From Planosporangium thailandense (GTDB lineage: Bacteria; Actinomycetota; Actinomycetes; Mycobacteriales; Micromonosporaceae): 64,000 nucleotides of DNA. Within the stretch, counting starts at the first letter, position 1, and every line of letters begins with the position of its first letter. Position numbers and translations under genes: made by a program. The stretch spans positions 1 to 64,000 of the forward strand of contig NZ_JAATVY010000025.1 in assembly GCF_011947195.1 (NCBI RefSeq), in the 5' to 3' direction. Shown in pieces: positions 52,562 to 61,808 of this stretch. The notes beneath the pieces were generated by a model that ran no database searches, was not told the DNA's origin, and worked only from the letters and a program-made list of their open reading frames with translations.

Positions 52562-54130
52562 GTGCCAGACATCCGCGTGACCGGTGAGCCCGTCGACCGC
52601 CAGGAGGAGGTGCTCACCCCGGCGGCGCTGGAGTTCGTCGCCGACCTCCACGCTCGTTTCGGGGCACGGCGCAAGGAGTTGCTCGCACGGCGGCGGGAGC
52701 GCCGCGCGGAGATCGCCCGAACCGGGCGGCTGGACTTCCTGCCGGAGACGGCGGAGGTGCGCCGGGCCGAGTGGCGGGTGGCGCCGGCGCCCGCGGACCT
52801 CACCGACCGGCGCGTGGAGATCACCGGCCCCACCGACCGCAAGATGGCGATCAACGCGCTCAACTCCGGGGCCCGGGTATGGCTCGCCGACCTCGAGGAC
52901 GCCAACACCCCGCACTGGCGCAACGTCTCGGGGGGCCAGGTCAACCTGGCCGACGCGGTCCGCCGTACCCTCTCGTACCGCTCCCCGGAAGGCAAGCGGT
53001 ACGAGCTGGGCGACCACCCGTACCCGACGATCGTGATGCGGCCCCGCGGCTGGCACCTCGACGAGCGGCACCTCCTCGTCGACGGCGAACCGGTGGCGGG
53101 GGCGTTCGTCGACTTCGGACTGTACTTCCATCACAACGCGGCCGAGCTGCTCGCCCGCGGCAGCGGTCCGTACTTCTACCTGCCCAAGACGGAGAGCCAC
53201 CTGGAGGCCCGGCTGTGGAACGACGTGTTCGTCCACGCCCAGCAGGCGCTCGGGATCCCGGTCGGCACCGTCCGGGCCACGGTCCTCATCGAGACGATCA
53301 CCGCGGCGTTCGAGATGGACGAGATCCTGTACGAGCTGCGCGACCACGCCTCCGGTCTCAACGCCGGCCGCTGGGACTACCTGTTCAGCATCATCAAGAA
53401 CTTCCGGGATGCCGGGCCGGCGTTCGTGCTGCCCGACCGGGGAGCGGTCACCATGACGGCGCCGATGATGCGTGCGTACACCGAACTGCTGGTCTCGACC
53501 GGCCACCGCCGTGGCGCGTTCGCGATGGGCGGGATGGCGGCCTTCATTCCGAGCCGGCGCGACCCGGAGGTCAACGAGCGGGCGCTGACGAAGGTCCGCG
53601 AGGACAAGGAGCGCGAGGCACGTGACGGCTTCGACGGTTCGTGGGTGGCCCACCCCGACCTCGTGCCGGTGTGCCGGGAGGTCTTCGACCGGGTCCTCGG
53701 CGACCGGCCCAACCAGGTCGACCGGCTGCGGGACGACGTGCGGGTGGCGGCCTCCGATCTGCTGAACGTCCGCGCGACCCCCGGCCGCGCCACCGAGCAG
53801 GGCCTGCGCGACAACGTCTCGGTGGCCCTGCGGTACCTCGACGCGTGGCTGCGCGGCAGCGGCGCCGTCGGGATCAACAACCTCATGGAGGACGCCGCCA
53901 CCGCCGAGATCTCGCGGTCGCAGATCTGGCAGTGGCTGCACAACGGCGTCGTCCTGGACACCGGCGCACCGGTAACCGCCGACCTCGTCCGGCGGATCCT
54001 CGACGAGACCGGCGGTGACCGGGTCGACGGCGGCAGCTTCACCGAGGCGCGCGACCTCTTCGAGCGGGTGGCGCTCGCCGACGACTTCGCCGATTTCCTC
54101 ACCGTGCCCGCCTACGAGCTGATCGACTGA
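52562..54130 (+). CDS. aceB: Malate synthase A
   Basis: The 522-residue protein has malate synthase motifs such as [42 protein letters not shown] and [16 protein letters not shown] 52562 is chosen because AGAAAGG lies about 9 nt upstream. GTG codons at 52520 and 52553 are in frame too. It condenses glyoxylate with acetyl-CoA to malate. As it probably shares a transcript with sdaA, it may also be under glycine control. The following gene starts 7 bases later. Confidence 0.93.
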   Translation: MPDIRVTGEPVDRQEEVLTPAALEFVADLHARFGARRKELLARRRERRAEIARTGRLDFLPETAEVRRAEWRVAPAPADLTDRRVEITGPTDRKMAINALNSGARVWLADLEDANTPHWRNVSGGQVNLADAVRRTLSYRSPEGKRYELGDHPYPTIVMRPRGWHLDERHLLVDGEPVAGAFVDFGLYFHHNAAELLARGSGPYFYLPKTESHLEARLWNDVFVHAQQALGIPVGTVRATVLIETITAAFEMDEILYELRDHASGLNAGRWDYLFSIIKNFRDAGPAFVLPDRGAVTMTAPMMRAYTELLVSTGHRRGAFAMGGMAAFIPSRRDPEVNERALTKVREDKEREARDGFDGSWVAHPDLVPVCREVFDRVLGDRPNQVDRLRDDVRVAASDLLNVRATPGRATEQGLRDNVSVALRYLDAWLRGSGAVGINNLMEDAATAEISRSQIWQWLHNGVVLDTGAPVTADLVRRILDETGGDRVDGGSFTEARDLFERVALADDFADFLTVPAYELID

Positions 54131-54137
54131 GGCGGGC

Positions 54138-55424
54138 ATGGCCATCGACAGCGGCCGGCTCGTGCTGGACGAGGCCCTGTTCGGCGAGCTCGACGTGCGG
54201 CTCGCCGAGACGGACACCCGGCTCGCCCGGGACTACCCGGGCGACCCCGGCACCCGGCAGCCGGTGCACACCGTGTACGTGCCGGCCGACCGGTTTCGCG
54301 GCGGCACCGTGGCCGACTGGGGCCGCACGGCGCTCGCGCTGCTCGACGAGCACGCCCCGGACGCCGCCGCGTTGGCGGCGGCCACCGGAATCGACCCGGC
54401 CGTGGTGGCGCAGGTCTTCGACCGGGTCCGCGCGAAGCTGGCGACCGAGCCGATCGAGGACCTGCGGGTGGACTTCGAAGACGGGTACGGCTGGCGCGGC
54501 GACGGTACGGAGGACGCGGCCGCCCTCGCCACCGCCGACGCGCTGGCCGACCGCCCTGGCGCGCCGTTCTTCGGGATCCGGTTCAAGTGCCTCGAGCGGG
54601 CCAGCCGCCGACGCGGGCTGCGCACGCTCGACCTCGTCCTCGCCCGGCTGCTCGACCGGCGGGGCGCCGACGGACTGCCGCCCGGGTTCGTGGTCACCCT
54701 GCCGAAGGTCACCGCCGTCGAACAGGTCGAGGCCATGGTGACGGTCTGCCGGTGGCTGGAGGACGCCCACGGGCTGCCCGACGGGCGGCTGCGGTTCGAG
54801 ATCCAGGTGGAGACGCCGCAGTCCATCCTCGCGTCCGACGGGACGGCGGCGGTGGCCCGGATGGTGCACGCGGCCGCCGGACGCTGCGCCGGACTGCACT
54901 ACGGAACCTACGACTACAGCGCCTCGGTGGGCGTGGCCGCCGCGTACCAGAGCATGGACCACCCTGCCGCCGACCACGCCAAGGCGGTCATGCAGGTCGC
55001 GGCGGCCGGTACCGGCGTGCGGTGCTCCGACGGCTCGACCAACGTGCTGCCGGTCGGCGGTACCGCGGAGGTACACGCGGCGTGGCGGCTGCACGCCCGG
55101 CTGGTCCGCCGGTCCCTCGAGCGCGGCTTCTACCAGGGCTGGGACCTGCACCCGGGGCACCTGCCGACCCGGTTTCTCGCCACGTACGCGTTCTTCCGCG
55201 CCGGCTTCGGTGCGGCCGCGGCGCGGCTCGCCGCGTACACCCGGCGGGCGGAGTCCGGGGTGCTGGACGAGCCGGCGACGGCGCTCGCCCTCGCCGGTTT
55301 CCTGACGCGTGGCCTGGACTGCGGTGCGCTCGACGAGCCCGAGGTACGGGCGGCGACCGGCCTGGACCGGACCGCGCTGGAGGAGGTGGCGCGGCGTCGC
55401 TCCGGGGTCGGTGGAGGCTCGTGA
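54138..55424 (+). CDS. DUF6986 / CitE-like aldolase-lyase family protein
   Basis: The 428-residue TIM-barrel protein of the HpcH/CitE class has VDFEDGYGWRGD (metal-binding Asp/Glu), VVTLPKVTAVEQVEAM and RFEIQVETPQSI. Proteins of this kind are commonly coded beside malate synthase in Streptomyces and relatives. A role in glyoxylate or short acyl-CoA metabolism is likely, but the reaction is not known to me. The gene is translationally close to aceB (7 bases) and convergent with the dehydrogenase gene. Confidence 0.8.
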   Translation: MAIDSGRLVLDEALFGELDVRLAETDTRLARDYPGDPGTRQPVHTVYVPADRFRGGTVADWGRTALALLDEHAPDAAALAAATGIDPAVVAQVFDRVRAKLATEPIEDLRVDFEDGYGWRGDGTEDAAALATADALADRPGAPFFGIRFKCLERASRRRGLRTLDLVLARLLDRRGADGLPPGFVVTLPKVTAVEQVEAMVTVCRWLEDAHGLPDGRLRFEIQVETPQSILASDGTAAVARMVHAAAGRCAGLHYGTYDYSASVGVAAAYQSMDHPAADHAKAVMQVAAAGTGVRCSDGSTNVLPVGGTAEVHAAWRLHARLVRRSLERGFYQGWDLHPGHLPTRFLATYAFFRAGFGAAAARLAAYTRRAESGVLDEPATALALAGFLTRGLDCGALDEPEVRAATGLDRTALEEVARRRSGVGGGS

Positions 55425-55443
55425 TCCGGGTTTCCGGCCACGG

Positions 55444-56448
55444 TCACGAAATCGGGTCGTCGCGATCCGACTGGCCGGGGGAGGCGAGTACGCGCACCGG
55501 CGCGCCGGCGAGGAACGCGGCGATGTCCTCGACGACGTGCGCGAACCACGTCCGGTACGTGTCCTCGGTGACATAGCCGATGTGCGGGGTCGCCAGGACG
55601 TTGTCCAGGTGGCGGAAGGGGTGGTCCGGCGGTAGCGGCTCGTCGGTGAAGACATCCAGGGCGGCGCCGGCGATCCACCGCTCGCCGCACGCGCGTGCCA
55701 GGGCGGACTCGTCGCAGATCGGGCCGCGGCTGGTGTTGATGAGCCACGCGGTGCGCTTCATCCGCCTCAGCTGCTGCGGCCCGATGAGCCCGCGCGTGCG
55801 CTCCGACAGCACGAGGTGGATGGTGACGAAGTCGGACTCGGCCAGCACCTGATCGAGGGAGACGGCGAGTTCGGCGCCGACCTGCGCGCACCGCTCCTCG
55901 GTGAGGTGCTGGCTCCAGGCGAGGACCCGCATGCCGAACGCGCGGGCCACCACCGCGACCTGCGTGCCGAGGCGGCCCAGGCCGAGAACGCCGAGCGTGC
56001 GCCCGCGCAGTTCGGTGCCGAGGGTGGTCATCCAGCCGCCGGCGCGGACATTCGAGAGCTCGACGTCGATGCGCCGGGCGCAGGCCAGCAGCAGGGCCCA
56101 CGTCCGCTCGGCGGTCGCGAGGCCCGATCCGCCCGTTCCGCACACCGTGATGCCGAGCTCCCGGCACGCCGCCAGGTCGATGGCGGTGTTACGCGGCCCC
56201 GTGGTGACGAGCAGCCGCAACCGCGGCAGCCGCGCGAGGGTGGTGCGGGGGAAGGGCGTGCGCTCCCGCATCGCCACCACCACGGGGTACTGCCGCAGCG
56301 CCTCGACCACGGCGGCCTCCGACCGTAGGTGTTCCCGGAGCGCGGTGACCTCGACCGTACCGGCCAGCGACGACCAGTCGGCGCTGCGCAGAGCCACCCC
56401 CTGGTAGTCGTCGAGGACGGCGACGCGCAGGGGACGTTCGACGGTCAT
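55444..56448 (-). CDS. D-2-hydroxyacid dehydrogenase
   Basis: The 334-residue protein has a Rossmann motif (LGVLGLGRLGTQVA) and catalytic residues in INTSRGPICDE (Arg), an intervening Glu and TPHIGYVTEDTY (His). It probably interconverts a 2-oxoacid such as glyoxylate, hydroxypyruvate or tartronate semialdehyde with its 2-hydroxy acid using NAD(P)H, which fits the neighbouring glyoxylate/serine genes. It is coupled to the IclR gene by an ATGA overlap. Confidence 0.88.
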   Translation of the reverse strand: MTVERPLRVAVLDDYQGVALRSADWSSLAGTVEVTALREHLRSEAAVVEALRQYPVVVAMRERTPFPRTTLARLPRLRLLVTTGPRNTAIDLAACRELGITVCGTGGSGLATAERTWALLLACARRIDVELSNVRAGGWMTTLGTELRGRTLGVLGLGRLGTQVAVVARAFGMRVLAWSQHLTEERCAQVGAELAVSLDQVLAESDFVTIHLVLSERTRGLIGPQQLRRMKRTAWLINTSRGPICDESALARACGERWIAGAALDVFTDEPLPPDHPFRHLDNVLATPHIGYVTEDTYRTWFAHVVEDIAAFLAGAPVRVLASPGQSDRDDPIS

Positions 56449-57230
56449 GACACCGCCCGTGCCCCGTCGAAGCCGATGTCCCGGGAAACGGCGTCGGCGG
56501 TCGCCACCAGGTGCGGGACGAACTCCTCGCGGAGGCTCTCCAGGGAGACCCGGGCGGCGTTCGCCGACACGTTGATCGCTGCGATGACCGCGCCGGAGGC
56601 GTCGCGGACCGGAGCCGCCGCCGACCGTACCCCCTCCTCGCGCTCACCGTCGACCACGGCGTACCCCTGCTGGCGTACCCGCTCGAGCTCGGCGCGCAGG
56701 GCCTCGGCGTCGTCGATCGTGCGCGGGGTGAGCTTGCGCAGCTCGACGCCGTCGAGGTACGCCTGGAGCCGTTCCGGCGGGAGCGCGGCGAGGAGGACGC
56801 GGCCCATCGACGTCGGGTACGCGGGCAGTCGCGATCCCACGCTCAGGGTGATCGACATGCTGCGTGCGGCGGGCACGCGTGCGAGGTAGACGATCTCGCT
56901 CGCGTCGAGGGTCGCCATGGAGCAGGACTCCAGCAGCTTGTCGGCGAGCGCCCGCATGTGCGGCTGCGCTCGCTCGGCCACCGGCTGCGAGTTCAGGTAC
57001 CCGTAACCGAGCCGCAGCACGTGCGGGGTGAGCCGGAACTCGCGCCCGGTTGACTCGGCGAAGCCGAGACGCGTGAACGTCAGCAGGATCCGGCGCGCGG
57101 TGGCCCGGGTGAGCCCCGTGAGCTGGGCAGCCTCACTGACGGTCACCGTGGGATGTTCAGCCGAGAATGCCTGGAGAAGCCGGAAGGCCTTTTCTACCGA
57201 ATCGATGACGTCCGGATCCTCTCGCGACAT
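56445..57230 (-). CDS. IclR-family transcriptional regulator
   Basis: The 261-residue protein has an N-terminal winged helix (VTVSEAAQLTGLTRATARR) and an IclR effector domain (YPTSMGRVLLAAL, VRSAAAPVRD). It resembles the second unit of the double IclR protein coded at 24769-26466. It is co-transcribed with the dehydrogenase gene. Direct repeats of GACGAAC in front of the DctA-like gene at 58072-58097 have the 19-bp spacing seen in the pca operator array and are candidate sites. Confidence 0.9.
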   Translation of the reverse strand: MSREDPDVIDSVEKAFRLLQAFSAEHPTVTVSEAAQLTGLTRATARRILLTFTRLGFAESTGREFRLTPHVLRLGYGYLNSQPVAERAQPHMRALADKLLESCSMATLDASEIVYLARVPAARSMSITLSVGSRLPAYPTSMGRVLLAALPPERLQAYLDGVELRKLTPRTIDDAEALRAELERVRQQGYAVVDGEREEGVRSAAAPVRDASGAVIAAINVSANAARVSLESLREEFVPHLVATADAVSRDIGFDGARAVS

Positions 57231-57324
57231 CGCCCCCGCTCCTCTGCACGCTCCGGCCCGACACGCCTCGGGTTCGCAGGCAATTATGCGGTCTGCCGGT
57301 CGCGGCGGAGAACGGCGTCCATGG

Positions 57325-57969
57325 TCAGGACCGGTGCGCCGGCTCGAAGGCGCGGTGGAAGGCGAAGACGCGACGCTCGCGCGCCGTGACCGACCGCATC
57401 AGCTCGTCGCGCCGAGGGGTCGAGGTGGCGTGACGGTACGCGGCGGTCTCCAGTGGCGTGATGTCGGCGAGTTCGTGGAACGCCAGGAACGTCGGGGCGT
57501 CCCCGTCGGCGAGCCGGTATCTGCGCGTGCGCAGCCAGCCGGGGATCGCGTGCAGCAGCGGGATGTGCTCTTCGAGGTACCAGGAGTGCAGGGCGGGCTC
57601 CCGGTCGGCCGGCACCGACATGGACGTGCACACCACGACCGGCGGTGACCCCTCGATGCTGCCGTGCTCGTCGATCAGTTCGTACACCCGTCGGTCCAGC
57701 ACCGCGAGGCGGTCGATGACGGCCTGCTCGCGCGGGCTGCGCCGGTCTCGCAGCGCCCGGTAGGCCGGGGTGGCCAGGACATCGAGATCGATGTCGTAGG
57801 CGGCCAGCCAGGTCGGCGTCGTCCCGTCGGTGGCGCGGAAACGCCTTCCGGTGTGGACGCCCGCCAGCGCCATGCGGGCCGGGGCGTGCTCGCCGTCGTA
57901 CCAGTCGTGGAACTCCGCGGCCGGAACGGATCCCTGTTCCGACAGGACGAAGAGTAGCCCCGCTGCCAT
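57325..57969 (-). CDS. Tandem dimeric alpha/beta-barrel (EthD-like) protein
   Basis: The 214-residue protein is composed of two similar halves of about 100 residues, each opening with a W-Y-x-x-E-H-x-P motif (WYDGEHAPARMAL and WYLEEHIPLLHAI). This is typical of ferredoxin-like dimeric alpha/beta-barrel proteins such as EthD or muconolactone isomerase relatives. No enzymatic function can be assigned. Neighbouring genes for a carboxymuconolactone-decarboxylase-family protein and a lactonase suggest a role in an aromatic or lactone pathway. It is divergent from the DctA-like gene. Confidence 0.75.
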   Translation of the reverse strand: MAAGLLFVLSEQGSVPAAEFHDWYDGEHAPARMALAGVHTGRRFRATDGTTPTWLAAYDIDLDVLATPAYRALRDRRSPREQAVIDRLAVLDRRVYELIDEHGSIEGSPPVVVCTSMSVPADREPALHSWYLEEHIPLLHAIPGWLRTRRYRLADGDAPTFLAFHELADITPLETAAYRHATSTPRRDELMRSVTARERRVFAFHRAFEPAHRS

Positions 57970-58032
57970 TCACAACCTCCACAACGCGTAGCGCCTCAGG
58001 GGTACGCCGACCGTGCGTACCAGCCACACCTC

Positions 58033-58097
58033 TTGACAGCGGGCGTGCGACCCGTGCCACTATGTGCGTCTGACGAACTTGTGTACGCAGGACGAAC
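58033..58097 (+). promoter_or_regulatory. Promoter and direct repeats upstream of the DctA-like gene
   Basis: A perfect -35 TTGACA (58033-58038) is followed by CACTAT (58058-58063) at 19 bp. Downstream, GACGAAC occurs twice (58072-58078 and 58091-58097), the copies beginning 19 bp apart, and these overlap the expected transcript start. The repeats resemble the GCGAAC units of the pcaR-pcaH array and may bind the nearby IclR protein as a repressor. Confidence 0.5.
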
Positions 58098-58113
58098 AAA
58101 AGGATGGTAGCTC

Positions 58114-59442
58114 ATGGCTTGTGCTGCTGGCGTGGCCAAGCGGGCGTTCACCTCCCGGCTGTACGTCACGGTCCTCGTGGCGATCGTGCTGGGCGCGGTG
58201 GTGGGCCTCGCATTCCCGGATGCCGGCGTGTCGCTGCAACCGCTCGGCGACACCTTCATTGCAATGATCCGCATGCTCATCGGCCCGGTGGTCTTCTGCA
58301 CGATCGTCACCGGCATCGCGTCCGCGGGGCACCTGACCAGCGTCGGCCGGATCGGGGTCAAGGCGCTGGTCTACTTCGAGGTGGTCACCACGCTCGCCCT
58401 CATCGTCGGCCTGGTGGTGATGGACCTCGTCGGCCCCGGCCGCGGGGTCCATGCCCACCCGTCCGACCTGCATCTGACCGGCAGCGCGAAGGGCTACGTC
58501 AGCGCCGCGGGCAGCGAGCACTGGTACGACTTCCTGGTCAACATCGTCCCCAAGACCGTCGTCAGCGCGTTCGTCGAGGGCAACGTGCTCCAGGTGCTGT
58601 TCGTCGCCATCCTGTTCGCCATCGCCGTCAAGCTCCTCGGTGACCGCGGTACGCCGATCATCGCGGCGGTCGAGCGCGTCGGTGAGGTCTTCTTCGGCAT
58701 CGTGAAGATGGTCATGTACTTCTCGCCGGTCGGCGCCTTCGGCGCGATGGCCTTCGCGGTGGGCAAGTTCGGCGGGCGTACGCTGTCGAGCCTCGGCAGC
58801 TTCATCGGGCTGTTCTGGGCCGTGGGCATCCTCTTCGGACTGGTCGTCTTCGGTGCCGTCGCCCGGCTCTGTGGACTTCGCATCCTCAAGCTCTACAGCT
58901 ACTTCAAGGACGAGCTCCTCATCACGCTCGGTACGGCGAACTATGAGGCGGTCATGCCCCGGCTCATCGAGAAGCTCGAGCGGCTGGGGTGCCCCAAGCG
59001 CGTGGTCAGCCTCGTCGTCCCCGCCGGCTACGCCTTCAACGGCGACGGTGTCTGCCTCTACCTCGGGTTCGCGTCCCTGTTCATCGCGCAGGCGTTCGGC
59101 GTGGACATGTCGCTGTGGCAGCAGATCGGGCTGCTCGCCGTCTTCCTCATCACGTCGAAGGGCAGCGCCGGCGTCGCCGGTTCCGGCTTCATCATCCTCG
59201 CCGCGACCCTGTCGACCACCGGCTCGGTGCCGGTCGTCGGGATCATGCTCATCCTCGGCATCGACCGCTTCCTGTCCACCATGCGCGGGCTGGTCAGCCT
59301 CGGCGGCCAGATCCTGGGCAGCCTCGTGGTCAGCCGTTGGGAGGGCGTCCTGGACGTCGCCCACGCCCGCGGCGTGCTGAACGGCGAGCCCCCGGCCGCG
59401 GCGCCGCCCGCGGAGCACGCCGCGGTCGGCGCCGCGGTGTAG
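58114..59442 (+). CDS. DctA-like dicarboxylate/amino acid:cation symporter
   Basis: The 442-residue member of the DAACS family has about eight helices plus two re-entrant loops. The second conserved block SKGSAGVAGSGFIILAATL is present. The usual serine-rich HP1 motif is replaced by TAN (274-276, GTANYEAVMPRL), and the usual GYSFNLDG reads GYAFNGDG, so substrate or cation preference may differ from classical C4-dicarboxylate DctA. AAAGGATGG precedes the ATG. It is the first gene of a four-gene operon with a CMD protein, an SDR and a lactonase-like hydrolase, and probably imports their substrate. Confidence 0.88.
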   Translation: MACAAGVAKRAFTSRLYVTVLVAIVLGAVVGLAFPDAGVSLQPLGDTFIAMIRMLIGPVVFCTIVTGIASAGHLTSVGRIGVKALVYFEVVTTLALIVGLVVMDLVGPGRGVHAHPSDLHLTGSAKGYVSAAGSEHWYDFLVNIVPKTVVSAFVEGNVLQVLFVAILFAIAVKLLGDRGTPIIAAVERVGEVFFGIVKMVMYFSPVGAFGAMAFAVGKFGGRTLSSLGSFIGLFWAVGILFGLVVFGAVARLCGLRILKLYSYFKDELLITLGTANYEAVMPRLIEKLERLGCPKRVVSLVVPAGYAFNGDGVCLYLGFASLFIAQAFGVDMSLWQQIGLLAVFLITSKGSAGVAGSGFIILAATLSTTGSVPVVGIMLILGIDRFLSTMRGLVSLGGQILGSLVVSRWEGVLDVAHARGVLNGEPPAAAPPAEHAAVGAAV

Positions 59443-59496
59443 CGGCCGAGCCCAGCCCAGCCGCGTGCCCCGTCCTCGATCCAGCTAGGAGAGAAA

Positions 59497-60027
59497 ATGC
59501 CCAGGCTGCCGTACGCAGCAGACGCCAGTGAGACCGCCGACCGGATGCGAGCGCGCCGGGGTGGCAGGCTGACCCCGCTCGACCGGCTGCTGCTGCACAG
59601 CCCGCCGGTGGCCGACGGCTGGAACCGGCTTCTCGGCGCGATCCGATCCGAATCGACCCTGCCCGACGACATCAGGGAGCTCGTGATCCTGCGGGTCGCC
59701 GTCATCAACCGCGCCGAGTACGAGTGGGCGGCCCACGAGCCGCTGGCGCGGCGCGGCGGGCTGGGCGACGCGCACCTGGCGGTCCTGCGGGACGAGGGCG
59801 AGCCCGCCGTGCTCGCCCCCGCCCAGCGAGCGGCCCTCGCCTACGCCGACGCCATGACCCGCGACGTGGAGGTTCCCGACGAGCTCTTCGACGTCCTGGG
59901 CGAGCACTTCGACCAGCGGCAGATCGTCGAGCTGACCGCGACCGTGGGCGCCTACAACCTGGTCTCGCGGTTCCTTGTCGCCATGCAGATCACACCGGCG
60001 GACCGGGCGGCGGAGGCGCGGGCATGA
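59497..60027 (+). CDS. Carboxymuconolactone decarboxylase (CMD) family protein
   Basis: The 176-residue all-helical AhpD-like protein has the core REL-x-ILR-x-A...AEYEWAAHEPLAR. The Cys pair of peroxidase-type AhpD is absent, and Glu and His are retained, as in the decarboxylase branch. It is not the pathway PcaC, which is fused in PcaL. It may act on a related lactone acid. It overlaps the SDR gene by 4 bases. Confidence 0.85.
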   Translation: MPRLPYAADASETADRMRARRGGRLTPLDRLLLHSPPVADGWNRLLGAIRSESTLPDDIRELVILRVAVINRAEYEWAAHEPLARRGGLGDAHLAVLRDEGEPAVLAPAQRAALAYADAMTRDVEVPDELFDVLGEHFDQRQIVELTATVGAYNLVSRFLVAMQITPADRAAEARA

Positions 60028-60824
60028 GCGGGCGGCTCGCGGACAAGGTCGCCATCGTCACCGGCGCCGGCAGCGTGGGGCCCGGCTGGGGCAACGGCCG
60101 CGCGATCGCCGTCATCTTCGCCCGGGAGGGCGCGACCGTCGTGGCGGTGGATCGCAACGCGGACGCCCTCGCCCCGACGGTCGACGCGATCCGTGGCGAA
60201 GGCGGCCGGGTCGAACCTCGGGTCTGCGACGTGACCGACAGCGCGTCGGTCGCCGCGCTGATCGACGAGGTCCGGCGCGACCTCGGGCGCATCGACGTCC
60301 TGGTCAACAACGTCGGAGGCTCGCACCCCGGCGGCCCGGCACAGCTCACGGAGGAAGCCTGGGCCGCCCAGCTGGACCTCAACCTCACCAGCGTCTACCG
60401 CATGTGCCGGCATGTGCTCCCGGTGATGCGGCAGCAGCGGGCCGGGTCCATCGTCAACATCGCCTCGACCTCGGGGATCCGCTGGACCGGTTCCCCGCAG
60501 GTGGGCTACGCGGCCGCCAAGGCGGGGGTCATCCAGCTGTCCCGCGTGGTCGCGGTACAGCATGCCCCCGACGGGATCCGAGTCAACACCGTCGTACCCG
60601 GGCAACTGCACACCCCGATGGTCGAGGCCCGGCTCGCGCACCAGCGGGCCGGCGGCGACGTGCAGGCGCTACTGCAGCAACGCCAGGCCCGCATCCCGCT
60701 CGGCTTCGCCGGCGACGGCAGGGACACCGCCTATGCCGCGCTCTTCCTCGCCTCGGACGAGGCCCGGTTCATCACGGGTACGGAGATCGTGGTGGACGGC
60801 GGGATGACGGCGCGCTGCGACTGA
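60024..60824 (+). CDS. Short-chain dehydrogenase/reductase
   Basis: The 266-residue classical SDR has TGAGSVGPGWGNG (a longer cofactor loop than usual), NNVGG, NIASTSG, a catalytic Tyr and Lys in YAAAKAG and the ITGTEIVVDGG ending. It is coupled to the CMD-family gene upstream. It would oxidise or reduce an alcohol or ketone in the pathway of this operon. Substrate unknown. Confidence 0.87.
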   Translation: MSGRLADKVAIVTGAGSVGPGWGNGRAIAVIFAREGATVVAVDRNADALAPTVDAIRGEGGRVEPRVCDVTDSASVAALIDEVRRDLGRIDVLVNNVGGSHPGGPAQLTEEAWAAQLDLNLTSVYRMCRHVLPVMRQQRAGSIVNIASTSGIRWTGSPQVGYAAAKAGVIQLSRVVAVQHAPDGIRVNTVVPGQLHTPMVEARLAHQRAGGDVQALLQQRQARIPLGFAGDGRDTAYAALFLASDEARFITGTEIVVDGGMTARCD

Positions 60825-60836
60825 AAGGACGACCGC

Positions 60837-61724
60837 ATGAGTGAGATCAGCCCCAACTGCCCACCGCCTGTCGACAACCCGAAGCGCCCCGGTCTCGCGC
60901 TGCCGGCGTTCAGCTGTGACTCGCACTGCCACGTCTTCGGGCCCTCGGACATCTTCCCCTTCGCCCCCGAGCGCACCTTCACACCGGTGGACGTGCCCCG
61001 GCAACGGCTGCGGCGTCTGCACGACTTCCTCGGGTTCGATCGGGCGGTCATCGTGCAGTCCGCGTGCCACGGCACCGACCACGCGGCGCTGCTGGACGCC
61101 CTGGAGACGTCCGGAGGGCGCTACCGGGGCGTCGCGCTGGTGACGCCCACGACTAACCCCGACGAGATCGCCCGGCTGGACGCCGCCGGCGTGTGCGGCG
61201 CGCGCCTGAACTTCCTTCCGCACCTCGGCGGCGCGCCGTCGAAGGAGACGATGGACGCCGTCCTCCGCCTCGTGCGGCCGTACGGATGGCACATATCGGT
61301 GCACGTGGCCGGCACCGGAATCACCGACTACGCCGACTTCATCAGGACGATCGACGTGCCGGTCGTCATCGATCACATGGCCCGCGTCGACGTTCGCGAC
61401 GGCCTCGACACCGAGCATGTCGCTTCGCTGCTCGCGCTGCTCGACACGGGCAATGTGTGGGTCAAGCTGAGCGGCGTCGACCGGTTGTCCGCCCGGTCCG
61501 AAGGGCCGTACGAGAGCGCCGTCGTGCTCGCTGCCCTGCTCGCACGGCACGCGCCCGACCGCGTCGTGTGGGGCACCGACTTCCCGCACCCGAACATCAC
61601 AGGTTCGGCGCCGGACGACGGGGTCCTTGTCGACCTCATCGCCGAGATAGCGCCGGACGAGGGTCTGCGGCACAAGCTGCTGGTCACCAACCCGGCCGAG
61701 CTGTTCCGTTTCCGGCAGGCGTAG
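60837..61724 (+). CDS. LigI-like lactonase / amidohydrolase-2 family protein
   Basis: The 295-residue TIM-barrel hydrolase has FSCDSHCHVFGP (H30, H32), IVQSACHGTDHAALLDAL and VWGTDFPHPN. This pattern is closest to 2-pyrone-4,6-dicarboxylate lactonase (LigI) of protocatechuate 4,5-cleavage pathways. Other members of the family hydrolyse lactones such as fuconolactone. Together with the DctA-like carrier and the CMD and SDR proteins it suggests breakdown of a lactone or aromatic di/tricarboxylate. It is the last gene before a terminator. Confidence 0.85.
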   Translation: MSEISPNCPPPVDNPKRPGLALPAFSCDSHCHVFGPSDIFPFAPERTFTPVDVPRQRLRRLHDFLGFDRAVIVQSACHGTDHAALLDALETSGGRYRGVALVTPTTNPDEIARLDAAGVCGARLNFLPHLGGAPSKETMDAVLRLVRPYGWHISVHVAGTGITDYADFIRTIDVPVVIDHMARVDVRDGLDTEHVASLLALLDTGNVWVKLSGVDRLSARSEGPYESAVVLAALLARHAPDRVVWGTDFPHPNITGSAPDDGVLVDLIAEIAPDEGLRHKLLVTNPAELFRFRQA

Positions 61725-61776
61725 ATCCGAAACGCGCCGACGGGGTGCCAGGACGCATCCGTCCGGTCCCGTCGCT

Positions 61777-61808
61777 CGCGGCGGCCGCCGATCGGGGTGG
61801 CCGCCGCG
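61777..61808 (+). terminator. Perfect 10-bp GC hairpin terminator
   Basis: Arms 61777-61786 and 61799-61808 are exact reverse complements with a 12-nt loop, 52 bases after the lactonase-like gene. Confidence 0.7.
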
